This document shows, one piece after another, positions 27,446 through 34,789 of a stretch of DNA of 48,432 bases. How positions within the stretch are numbered: position 1 is the first letter of the stretch; each line of letters opens with the position of its first letter. The position numbers were made by a program, and so were the translations under genes. This DNA comes from Pirellulales bacterium (GTDB lineage Bacteria; Planctomycetota; Planctomycetia; Pirellulales; JAEUIK01): NCBI GenBank assembly GCA_019745975.1, contig JAIESQ010000006.1, positions 1 through 48,432 of the forward strand. The letters are read 5' to 3'. Below the pieces are notes generated by a model. It made no database searches. It was not told the DNA's origin and saw only the letters and a program-made list of their open reading frames with translations.

Positions 27446-27488
27446 GCCTTGCTGGCTTGGCTGGCAATGCCAGCCAAGCCAGCAAGGC
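27446..27488. repeat. 43-bp perfect palindrome upstream of parA
   Basis: Two 21-base arms (27446-27466 and 27468-27488) are exact reverse complements around a single A at 27467. Each arm contains nested GCTGGC/TTGGC repeats. It lies 85 bases upstream of parA between the par and rep modules. It may be parS, a ParA-partner operator or an origin dyad; it is too long and exact to be chance. Confidence 0.8.
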
Positions 27489-27616
27489 CACGGCGACATG
27501 CTGACGACGGTGAAAGGACATTTCTGTTGCGACGAGATCCCGAAGCGCGATAGGGTCGGTTCAACTCGCTTGAAGTTGTTTTCTGCATAGGGCAGTCGGC
27601 TCTTCAGTAACGCTCC

Positions 27617-27804
27617 ATGAGTCAACCGGGCGAGATTTCCAGTGACGCGTCAATGAGTGCCGAGGCGCGGGGACGCGATAAGTCATTGAGGCGAGAAAAG
27701 TCTTTTGCGATGAGGCAACCGGGCGAGGGAAGATGAGTCATTCGGGCGAGGGTTATGAGGCATTTGGGCGAGCGAATCAGCGAGTGATGAGGCATTGCGG
27801 CGAG
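27617..27804 (+). repeat. six replication iterons (ATGAGKCAWYNGGGCGAG)
   Basis: Six 18-bp direct repeats start at 27617, 27678, 27710, 27733, 27755 and 27787. Typical copies are ATGAGTCAACCGGGCGAG and ATGAGGCATTTGGGCGAG; the second is the most divergent. Spacings of 61, 32, 23, 22 and 32 keep most copies on one helix face. An A+T-rich stretch (about 27841-27880) follows, then the rep gene. This is the classic layout of an iteron-controlled plasmid origin. Confidence 0.9.
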
Positions 27805-27875
27805 AATTTCCACCGCAACGGCCCGAATCGACACGTGAATCCTTCCTATAACTCTTGTATTAACTATGAATAACT

Positions 27876-27899
27876 AACAACAACACTGGTGCTGTTGTT
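27876..27899. promoter_or_regulatory. rep operator, 11-bp inverted repeat
   Basis: AACAACAACAC (27876-27886) and GTGCTGTTGTT (27889-27899) pair with one mismatch around a TG centre. It lies between the A+T-rich region and the ribosome site of the rep gene, where Rep proteins usually bind to repress themselves. Confidence 0.55.
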
Positions 27900-27915
27900 C
27901 ACTTTGAAAGGAGAG

Positions 27916-29352
27916 ATGGGAAGAGGGGCAAAACTCAAGAAGAAACTCGACACGCGGCTAGCCGATTTTCGTGACGGAAGGGACGAGAACAACTTGGCGG
28001 AGTTTCCGCTTGCGCTTTTGGCCGACCGAGTGCCCGAAGGGCAGAAGTCAGTCGAGTACCAGGACACGATTACTGATTGGAAGACGGGGCAGGTCGTCCA
28101 CCGGCGAGTCTGCATCACGGGGAGCGACAAGTTCGGGCTCCCGACCTCGAAAGACGAAGATGTGCTCTTGGCCCTGGTGCAGCTCACCAAGATTCGTAAT
28201 GACTTTTCAAGTTCCGAGGTCTTCTTCACCAAACATCAGGTCATCGAAGTGCTGGGTTGGCAGAACCGCGGCTGGGCGTACGAACGGGTCGAGGAGTCGC
28301 TGCACCGCTGGAAGGGCGTTTCGGTGCACTACTGGAATGCTTGGCGGGACAATGCGAAGGAAACGTGGAATGACAGCGAGGCGATAGGCATCCTTGAGTA
28401 CGTGAGGATCTCCGACGGGCGACGTACGAAGGGCGGGCGCACAAATCACGCAGACGGTGGATCCCAGATAGTCTGGAACAAGATGTTCTTCGAGAGCTTC
28501 CGCGCCGGCTACCTGAAGAAGCTCGATTTCCAGACCTACCGCTCCCTGAAGCGGCCGGCAGCCCGTCGCGCGTACCGATTCTTGGACAAGCGGTTCCACC
28601 ACTCGGACGTTTGGGAGTTCGATCTGCGTGTGTTCGCCTGTGAGAAGCTTGGGTTTAGCCGAGGCTATGATACGGGACAACTGAAGGAGCGAGTGCAGCC
28701 GGCGCTCGACGAATTGGTCGCGGTGGGCTTCATGGAGTCGCCACGTTACGAAAAGCAAGCTCCTGGTGTTTGGAAGATTCACGTCCGAAGAACGGATCCC
28801 GTCGATCGATCGGTGCCCGGGGTCGGTGCCTGCGACATAACACGAGTGCTTATGGCGCGAGGGATAGGTGCCAGCATCGCTGCACGGCTGGCCAAAGATT
28901 ATTCGCGTGAGCAAATCGAGGAGAAGGTTCGCTTCTTCGACGCGTTGATCTGTAAGAACGATTCGCGGGCCCTTCAGAATCCAGCAGGGTTTCTTGTCTC
29001 GGCGATTCGCGACGACTATGCCGTGGCAAAGGGCCGACTTGGGCCGGGCGCGAATCGGAAGCCAGGCAACACAAAGGGCAGAGTTTCATCCGCCCCAAGC
29101 GAGCCCGTGACAGTCAGCACCATCAGCGCCGGCAAACCGGGCGACGTTGACGATGTAACACGGCTTCGTGCCTATGAGCAAGAAATGACAGCCGAGCATC
29201 GCGTTGAACTCGAGAAACGCGCCCTCGCTGAAGCGACGGCATTCGAGCATCGAACGCTCGAGCGTCTGCAAGCGACAAATCCGGTCCTGTGGGCCCAGCT
29301 TCGCGACAAGCTGGTAATGGCCTGCCTTGAGCGCGACGGCATCTGCCTCTGA
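27916..29352 (+). CDS. RepA-type plasmid replication initiator
   Basis: A 478-residue replication initiator of the RPA (replication initiator protein A) family. The signature start is GRDENNLAEFPLALLADRVPEGQKSVEY, followed by winged-helix segments (VFFTKHQVIEVLGW, YRSLKRPAARRAYRFLDKRF). A C-terminal Rep extension of about 170 residues (from GACDITRVLMARGIG) contains a helical LEKRALAEATAFEHRTLERLQ tail. ATG 27916 has AAAGGAG just upstream; a GTG at 27889 would put the start inside the operator repeat. It binds the iterons and opens the A+T-rich segment. Its presence shows that the element has, or had, autonomous replication. Confidence 0.9.
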   Translation: MGRGAKLKKKLDTRLADFRDGRDENNLAEFPLALLADRVPEGQKSVEYQDTITDWKTGQVVHRRVCITGSDKFGLPTSKDEDVLLALVQLTKIRNDFSSSEVFFTKHQVIEVLGWQNRGWAYERVEESLHRWKGVSVHYWNAWRDNAKETWNDSEAIGILEYVRISDGRRTKGGRTNHADGGSQIVWNKMFFESFRAGYLKKLDFQTYRSLKRPAARRAYRFLDKRFHHSDVWEFDLRVFACEKLGFSRGYDTGQLKERVQPALDELVAVGFMESPRYEKQAPGVWKIHVRRTDPVDRSVPGVGACDITRVLMARGIGASIAARLAKDYSREQIEEKVRFFDALICKNDSRALQNPAGFLVSAIRDDYAVAKGRLGPGANRKPGNTKGRVSSAPSEPVTVSTISAGKPGDVDDVTRLRAYEQEMTAEHRVELEKRALAEATAFEHRTLERLQATNPVLWAQLRDKLVMACLERDGICL

Positions 29353-29418
29353 GAAAAAGTCCTAGGATATGGAGACTTCACACGGTGTCCGTTCGCAGGA
29401 CCGAGAACCGTCGCTAAA

Positions 29419-29550
29419 CTAAACGGCAGCGTCGGCCGGTTCGGTCTCTCCAAGTGCCCATGTTGCATGGTAGCGCATGTCCACGTCAGGATCTTTAAGT
29501 GCTTTGGTGAGAGCCGACTCTGCGCCTCGCTGTTTTGAAAACGATGGCAT
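29419..29550 (-). CDS. 43-residue HEAT-repeat-like microprotein
   Basis: A short gene with an excellent ribosome site (GGAGGTG seven bases before ATG 29550). The product contains one HEAT-like unit, ALTKALKDPDVDMRYHATWALGE. It may be a real small protein or the surviving end of a HEAT-repeat gene cut by insertion. It lies antisense between the rep gene and the candidate RNA. Confidence 0.5.
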   Translation of the reverse strand: MPSFSKQRGAESALTKALKDPDVDMRYHATWALGETEPADAAV

Positions 29551-29821
29551 AAATGACACCTCCGGTCAGTCCATAGTCAGCAGCGTTATGCTCTGAGGTC
29601 ATAAACCTGTGACTTATCGCGAATGCGCATACCGTGCGTGGGCATTCATGGGTCACTTGGCCCATAACTCTTATTGAGTGGGACGTGGATAGGTCCTGCC
29701 ATCGTCAAGCTTTTAAACGCTTTGATGTTGATCTTCCAACATGGGCAGCACGCCCGGTAAACCTGGCTACCAACCAGGCTAAGGGGATGGGGTTAACCTC
29801 CCGTCACGTGCTGTGCCGGTA

Positions 29822-29856
29822 GAGCCGGATGCCACGAGAGTGGCTTGTCCGTGCTC
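29822..29856 (+). ncRNA. group II intron domain V-like hairpin
   Basis: A 35-nt hairpin begins GAGC (containing the AGC triad), has a 9-bp lower stem with one extra T bulge (29852), a 2-nt 3'-side bulge (29845-29846), and a 5-bp upper stem GCCAC/GTGGC with GAGA loop. That is almost the layout of domain V. The dinucleotide bulge is TT rather than the usual AY, and no reverse transcriptase gene is near. Confidence 0.4.
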
Positions 29857-29866
29857 GATGGAGGCT

Positions 29867-29917
29867 CCTCAGAGTAATCCTTTCACCCTTTGTTTCGGTG
29901 AAAGAGTAATCCTGAGG
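29867..29917 (+). ncRNA. hairpin with duplicated AGTAATC internal loop
   Basis: Outer stem CCTCAG/CTGAGG and inner stem CTTTCACC/GGTGAAAG enclose an internal loop whose two strands are identical (AGTAATC at 29873-29879 and 29905-29911). Such symmetric purine-rich loops commonly form ordered non-canonical pairs. Confidence 0.6.
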
Positions 29918-30309
29918 TTCTATCCAATGGCGAGAGATCGCCTCTTCGGAATGAGGGCGATGCGGAAAGACCTTGGCTTCGGCCAGGGCCGTCATGGCTC
30001 AAAGACGGTGAATGGTCATTCTGACCAGTAATCCGCCCACGGGGTTCGTGGCCCGAAAGGGCTCGTTCAACGTTGGCCGGCGTAGGGAGCCAGCAGGTTG
30101 GTGACAACCGCTGTCGGACGGTGACTCGTCCGGGTACCAAGCGAAAAACTTGGACGTAAAGAGCTCAACTACGAAAGGCCCGAAAGGGCTTGCCGGTAAG
30201 TTCTCCAAGAGACGTTGCCGAGATTGTCGTTTTTAGGCCAGTAATTGGCCTCGGCGACGGCGAATAGCGTTGGTCCATGGGTAAGGGAGGAGCTTCTGTG
30301 TTCTACCCC

Positions 30310-30344
30310 CTGAAATCGAACGTCGTCCTTTCAGATGGCGTTCG
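30310..30344 (+). ncRNA. probable H-type pseudoknot
   Basis: Stem 1 is CTGAAA (30310-30315) with TTTCAG (30329-30334); stem 2 is CGAACG (30317-30322) with CGTTCG (30339-30344). The strands interleave with loops of 1, 6 and 4 nt, which suit a classical pseudoknot. Confidence 0.55.
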
Positions 30345-30940
30345 GAAACTATGCCGCGGCGGGAGCCCGGACATAGGACCAATGGCCCTCGGGATAACAC
30401 CCGATAGCCACGTGACTCGGAGAACGGAGAGCATGACTAACGCAGGAAGGACTTAAGCTACCGGGTTGGTTACTCGGTGCTTGGCTTGTCAGCCAAGTGA
30501 TTGAAACGCTTGAGTCTGGGAGTGTGGCCCAAGTAGAAAGCCCGGCTCCTTGAAGGCGTAAGCCTTTCAAGGAGCCTGGACGGTGTGCGCGGCAAGGCAG
30601 TCGCGACCCGCTGGCGTGTCAACGGGTGGTGCCGGACACAAATAGCCACGACGAAAGGGCTGACCGGTGTTCATAACCGGTTGGAAGATCAAGGCGGTCG
30701 AGGACTTCTTCAAATTTGAAGGAGTCTCTCGACAGCCGGTTTCCTTGGTTGGACGTAAGGCGGCCTCAAGAGACCGGTCCTGGCGGACAAGTCTCCTGTG
30801 GCAGTGGATTGACGGTGAACATTCGTTGTGTCCCTTCGGACACAGCAGTTCGCTTTTTTGGAGGTTTTGGAAAGCGGTACGCCTATAAATTTGGCGGCGT
30901 GCAACTGGGAATACAGTTCGCATGCCGCCAGGAGGAAGGC

Positions 30941-31258
30941 GTTTCGCGACGAGGTTTCGCAGGAAGGTCGAGGTTTTTGAGGAAAGGTTCCTTAACTTCG
31001 TCCGTTAAATGCGATGCTCCGATCGATGGTCAAGGCCGGGCACGATGCTGGCTGCGACTGTCGTTCTGATCCGCTTTAAGTGGACTGAACGAACGGCGCG
31101 GGGTTGGCCGAACAATCAACCCCATCTTCTCGGCCACTTATCGGTCAACCGGTTGAAAACACTTCTCTGCCGGCGTTCTGTCGCTACACACACACTCGCG
31201 CCTAGAGCCTTGGCAGTTCGCCCTGAAGCATTTGTACGTGTTTCCCGGACAAGTGGGC
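30941..31258 (+). other. leader between structured RNA and gene
   Basis: About 320 bases without a credible gene. Stems continue: GGGGTT (31100-31105)/AACCCC (31118-31123) interleaves with GGCCGA (31106-31111)/TCGGCC (31130-31135), a second possible pseudoknot, and TCAACCGGTTGA at 31145-31156 is a perfect palindrome. It may be the 3' domain of the RNA or a regulatory leader. Confidence 0.45.
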
Positions 31259-32032
31259 ATGGCCAGCTACCGCTACTCTGCATGCTCGGTTCGGGGTTTC
31301 GTTCAGCAGCTTGCGAGCAACTACTTGCCGCATGGCTACTGGTTCTACGTCTCAGGCGTCGTGCCGGAGGGGAAGGATCCAACGAAGGTCGACCGGAAGC
31401 TCATTCGGAAGTACGGCGTTGACAGGTCGAGGCAATCACGCGCACGAAGAAAACAAGCGGGATTTGCCAACCTTCATTACCTTCGCTTTGACCGGTACTG
31501 GGTCCTCTTGGCCACCCATGGAGCACACGAGTTCTTTGAGCTGGAAGCCAGGAACATCCGCGATGTCAGAAGGGTCGGCATCCAGTTTAAGGGCTATTCC
31601 ATCGGTGTGAAGAAAGGCGGGTTCGTTCGAAAAAAGGACCGAAAGGAGCCGGCGCACCCTGACAACAAATACCGAGTCCGCGTTCAAATCGCGGCCAAAC
31701 GATACCGAGAGATGAAGGCGTACTTCGTCGATATTGCGACGCACCGGTCTGTAGACGCTCTCGCTTCAGAACTTTACAACGTGCCGTTTGAGCCCTACGC
31801 CCCGGTCCGCCAGCAGATGCTCAACATCCTCCGACTGGTCAATCGAGTTCGAAAGGAGGCGAGCTACGAGCTTGTGCCGCCGACAGTCCTCAGGTACCTC
31901 CGGCGAATAGTGAAGCCATTTCAGTCCGGACTCGATAGGGAGCGCCTTCCGGTTAGTCCAAGTGTGGAATGCGCCTCGTCGACGGCTTCCGGTACGGATT
32001 CTGAAACAGGCGTTCGTTTGGGGGAGGAATGA
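31259..32032 (+). CDS. unknown basic protein next to structured RNA
   Basis: A 257-residue protein with many Arg/Lys and aromatic residues, beginning MASYRYSACSVRGFVQQLAS. Notable blocks are GYWFYVSGVVPEGKDPTKVD, RSRQSRARRKQAGFANLHYLRFDRYWVLLATHG and VGIQFKGYSIGVKKGGFVRKKD. It resembles, from memory only, hypothetical proteins seen in several planctomycetes; no function is known to me. The basic, aromatic surface would suit RNA binding. ATG 31259 starts the conserved block; a TTG at 31232 is in frame. It follows the large RNA on the same strand and overlaps the next gene by four bases. Confidence 0.75.
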   Translation: MASYRYSACSVRGFVQQLASNYLPHGYWFYVSGVVPEGKDPTKVDRKLIRKYGVDRSRQSRARRKQAGFANLHYLRFDRYWVLLATHGAHEFFELEARNIRDVRRVGIQFKGYSIGVKKGGFVRKKDRKEPAHPDNKYRVRVQIAAKRYREMKAYFVDIATHRSVDALASELYNVPFEPYAPVRQQMLNILRLVNRVRKEASYELVPPTVLRYLRRIVKPFQSGLDRERLPVSPSVECASSTASGTDSETGVRLGEE

Positions 32033-32547
32033 AGGAGGTATCTCAAAAGAACTTTGGGCTATTGATTGCCTACGTCGTTCCGGGGCTCGTGGTCCTTTGG
32101 GGTGTGAGCTATTCCTCCGAGACGGTGAGGATGTGGATTACTACCGCAAACGAGGCATCGCCGTCCGTGGCAGGCTTCTTGTATGTGACTCTAGCCTCCC
32201 TCGCGGCCGGTCTCGCTTTAGATGCGGTCAGGTCAGTTACGATTGATCATTTCCACCATCTGACGGGCGTCCGAGCGCCGAAGTTGGACTTCTCTGACTT
32301 CCAGGCGAAGTTCTGGGCGTTCAACCAGATTGTGGAAAGCCACTACAGGCACTATCAAGCCTATGCGCACATGGCGATCGCCGTGCCGTTCGCCGTCGTC
32401 GCTTGCGACCTCGCAGGTGGTGATCACACACGTCACCTCTGGACGGGGGCCGCGCTATGCCTGCTTGAGGCTATCCTCCTTGTGAGCTCCAGGGATGCGC
32501 TACGCAAGTTCTACGCGCGGGCGGGCGACCTCTTGAGGAGTAGATAG
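32029..32547 (+). CDS. four-helix membrane protein
   Basis: A 172-residue membrane protein. Hydrophobic segments lie near residues 9-27 (FGLLIAYVVPGLVVLWGVSY), 46-68, 112-128 and 135-152. A cytoplasmic-looking His-rich middle (DHFHHLTGVRAPKLDFSDFQ) lies between the second and third. Its ATG overlaps the previous stop (ATGA), so the two are translated together. Function unknown. A small membrane protein next to a large ornate RNA recalls the OLE RNA/OapA pairing, by analogy only. Its 3' end overlaps a convergent gene. Confidence 0.75.
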   Translation: MKEVSQKNFGLLIAYVVPGLVVLWGVSYSSETVRMWITTANEASPSVAGFLYVTLASLAAGLALDAVRSVTIDHFHHLTGVRAPKLDFSDFQAKFWAFNQIVESHYRHYQAYAHMAIAVPFAVVACDLAGGDHTRHLWTGAALCLLEAILLVSSRDALRKFYARAGDLLRSR

Positions 32548-33020
32548 ACCGCGGACGTATCTCGCTGGGACGGACGCGACGATGGACTCAACCTCGGCGG
32601 CACCAGCCAGGAGAGCACCTGGTGCCGTCCGATTCGATCCATGCGGGGGCCGAATAGCTGGATCTGAGAGTCGACCGCAAGGTCGCGGACCATCCTCGCC
32701 CAATGGAGTGGTGGATAGTCACTACCGGTGCAGAGGCATACGATCGCCGAACCCGACGTCCGCCTGAAAGCCGCGACCCATTTGGTGTAAATGAGGAACC
32801 GAGCCTGAGTGGCAAGGGAGCCGGGTGATTCGGTGTGCTTCGCTTCTCCAACGAACAGAGTCGAACTCTCGATGGCCAATCGGAGCACATCGGGTCGGCA
32901 GCCATCCGGCAGGGACGTAGCCAGAGACAGGTGACAGCCGACCGAGTCGGCGAGCGTCTCTAGGAGCCGGACCCTGGCCTGATGCACTGAACACCGTGAA
33001 GGAGTACTCACTGGCGACAC
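32511..33020 (-). CDS. PD-(D/E)XK nuclease-like protein
   Basis: A 169-residue protein with a restriction-endonuclease-type core: GCRPDVLRLAIESSTLFVGEAKHTE gives D44, E59 and K61 in the right order (PDV...ExK). A long hydrophobic strand, SAIVCLCTG, follows. The start overlaps the SNF2 helicase stop by 13 bases, so the two are an operon. A helicase plus nuclease pair fits a DNA-degrading defence complex (inference). The 3' end overlaps the convergent membrane-protein gene by 37 bases. Confidence 0.7.
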   Translation of the reverse strand: MSPVSTPSRCSVHQARVRLLETLADSVGCHLSLATSLPDGCRPDVLRLAIESSTLFVGEAKHTESPGSLATQARFLIYTKWVAAFRRTSGSAIVCLCTGSDYPPLHWARMVRDLAVDSQIQLFGPRMDRIGRHQVLSWLVPPRLSPSSRPSQRDTSAVYLLLKRSPARA

Positions 33021-34789
33021 GGCTCGACCCCGATCATGCGAGCGGCAGCCATCAACTCCGACAACAACGTGCTGCGGGTGACGCTGGGCGTCGGTTCGTC
33101 ACCCAGCAACTGCTGCGCGGCCCGCTCCTTCTCCAAGAGGCGACCGTACTCCTCTACCTCGATGGTCCCGTCGCAGACCAACACGAAGTATTCGACATCT
33201 CGCGTCTGGCCGCGACGATGGATCCGGTCGAGGCTCTGGAGGTAGTGTGCGGCCTGGTTCGACATCGACTCGTAGATCGCAATCCGTGCTCGATGGAGGG
33301 TAAGCCCGGCCCCTGCCGCGGCTGGGTTCGCGACGAAGAGCATCGTCTCGCCGTCACTCTGGAACCGTTGGATCCGCTCCCGTCGCACGGTAACGTCTCC
33401 GACAGTGCCGTCATAGCGAGCGGGTCCGTACCGCATGTAACGCGCCATGATGGCGTCGATCGCGGCCGTGAAGAAGGACCAGACTATCACCTTCTCGCCT
33501 TCGCTGTCGATGAACCGGGAGAGCAAGGAGTCGAGGGCCAGTAACTTGGCCGGTGTCTCGCTGTAGCCGGGGACAAGTCCCGCTGGGTTCGAGCAGATCT
33601 GTAGCAGGGCCGAGCGACGCGCCAGGAAACTCATGAGCTGGCGCTGGAACGTAGCGTCATCGGTGGCACGGATGTCATGGATCAACCCTAACAGCGCGCC
33701 CTGATAAAGGTCGGACTGCACCGGTTGGAGTGGTAGCAAGACCTGGTTGAAGGTCTTCTGCGGCAAGTCAGGCAGGACCTCGCGCTTGCAGTGACGGACG
33801 AAGAGACCGCGGTCGTTGATCGCCCTCTGGATGACCGTACGCGCCTCGTCGCTGTCGTCCGGGACCTCGACGCCGAGGAACGTGAGACCGAAATCAACAG
33901 TATTGAACTGCTGAACCAAGTCTTGGGGGGCGTTCGGGGCGGGTGTGCCACAGAGGACGTATGCCCTCCCACACCACTCTCTCAGGCGGCGGAGCGCAGC
34001 GGTGCGCAGTGCGTCCAGGTTCTTCGCGAGGAACGACTCGTCTATCACCAGGACCGCCCTGTCGCCGTAGCGTGTGAGGACGTTGCGGAGCTCGGTCTCC
34101 AACGCGACGGCGGTCTCGTAGTTGGTGACGAACACGTCAGCACCCTGTGACAACGTATGCCGTTTCTGACGCTTCGTGCCGGCGACGATCCGCACGTCGT
34201 ACCGATCAGGGGCGAAACGGCTGAAGTCGTTCGGCCATTCGGCGATCATGCTCTTAGGGGCGACGATCAGTGCGAAGTCGGCCTGGTCACGGGCAACGAG
34301 CGTGTCGTAGGCAAAGATCGTGGTGACTGTCTTCCCTGCGCCCTGCTCATCGAACAGACAGAGGCCGTAGCTGTCCTCTAGGGTCATGCAGGCGACGTTG
34401 ACCCACTGGTGGTCGTCGAGGACGGTCAGGTCAGGGTTGTCTTCGAGGAGGGCTGCCGCCGCTGCCCGACCGCCGGCCACCACTGAGTCAACGAGGGCCT
34501 TGAGGCGGTCGTGGTTCGCCCGCGCCCGCGTGCGGTTCAGCAACATCCGAGCCGTGTCTGGCGGGAGTCGGACGTCGAGCTCTGTCGAACAGTCGTAGAG
34601 ACAGCCCGCGGCGAGCGTGTCTACCGACACCCCGTGCGGTTCAAGTCGCCAACGGACACTCGGATGCAGGCTACGTAGACGGGCGAAGAGACGGTGCCGT
34701 TGTTCGGGGTCTCCAGGTGCAACGAGGAGGCGGTCTGGCACGCTACATGCCCGGACTGTTACAGAGACGCGGTCGTTAGGTGTCGCCAT
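33008..34789 (-). CDS. SNF2-family helicase/translocase
   Basis: A 593-residue SF2 ATPase of the SNF2/RapA type. Motif I is DEQGAGKTVTT (residues 148-158), Ia is LIVAPKSMIAEW, motif II is VLVIDESF (D250-E251-S), motif III is YVLCGTPAPN, and motif VI is QSLDRIHRRGQT. The N-terminal 120 residues are of unknown type. I start at ATG 34789 because GGAGG precedes it; the open frame continues upstream to 35272 only as a shadow of the ParB-like gene. It overlaps both neighbours, as in a tightly coupled operon. Such proteins move along dsDNA in several defence and repair systems. Confidence 0.88.
   Translation of the reverse strand: MATPNDRVSVTVRACSVPDRLLVAPGDPEQRHRLFARLRSLHPSVRWRLEPHGVSVDTLAAGCLYDCSTELDVRLPPDTARMLLNRTRARANHDRLKALVDSVVAGGRAAAAALLEDNPDLTVLDDHQWVNVACMTLEDSYGLCLFDEQGAGKTVTTIFAYDTLVARDQADFALIVAPKSMIAEWPNDFSRFAPDRYDVRIVAGTKRQKRHTLSQGADVFVTNYETAVALETELRNVLTRYGDRAVLVIDESFLAKNLDALRTAALRRLREWCGRAYVLCGTPAPNAPQDLVQQFNTVDFGLTFLGVEVPDDSDEARTVIQRAINDRGLFVRHCKREVLPDLPQKTFNQVLLPLQPVQSDLYQGALLGLIHDIRATDDATFQRQLMSFLARRSALLQICSNPAGLVPGYSETPAKLLALDSLLSRFIDSEGEKVIVWSFFTAAIDAIMARYMRYGPARYDGTVGDVTVRRERIQRFQSDGETMLFVANPAAAGAGLTLHRARIAIYESMSNQAAHYLQSLDRIHRRGQTRDVEYFVLVCDGTIEVEEYGRLLEKERAAQQLLGDEPTPSVTRSTLLSELMAAARMIGVEPCRQ

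Larger units (their letters stand above)
29590..30940 (+). ncRNA. candidate large ornate structured RNA
   Basis: About 1.35 kb with no credible gene but dense RNA-like structure. Plus-strand stems: 29725-29742; 29971-29988 (UUCG loop); 29929-29942 (GAGA loop); 30013-30027; 30051-30062 and 30176-30191 (GAAA loops); 30091-30113 (GTGA loop, one bulged A); 30115-30132; 30235-30251; 30389-30404; 30460-30478; 30479-30498; 30542-30579 (14 bp, GTAA loop); 30698-30732 (15 bp, one bulged T); 30827-30844; 30893-30929. Repeated GNRA caps in one orientation argue for a folded plus-strand RNA. I cannot match it to rRNA, RNase P, tmRNA or a group I intron. The ends are approximate. Confidence 0.75.

Noticed and set aside
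27277-27588. 103-residue minus-strand frame over the palindrome
   Set aside because: It overlaps the parA start and the palindrome and has no recognisable features.
27617-27804. A CRISPR array
   Set aside because: Repeats are 18 bp with short irregular gaps, not unique spacers of constant length, and they sit at a plasmid origin without cas genes.
29600-29930. A group II intron ending at the domain V-like hairpin
   Set aside because: No reverse transcriptase gene, too little upstream sequence for domains I-IV, and the structured RNA continues far past the hairpin.
30716-31069. 117-residue open frame in the structured region
   Set aside because: It runs through strong hairpins, has no ribosome site and no domain-like composition.
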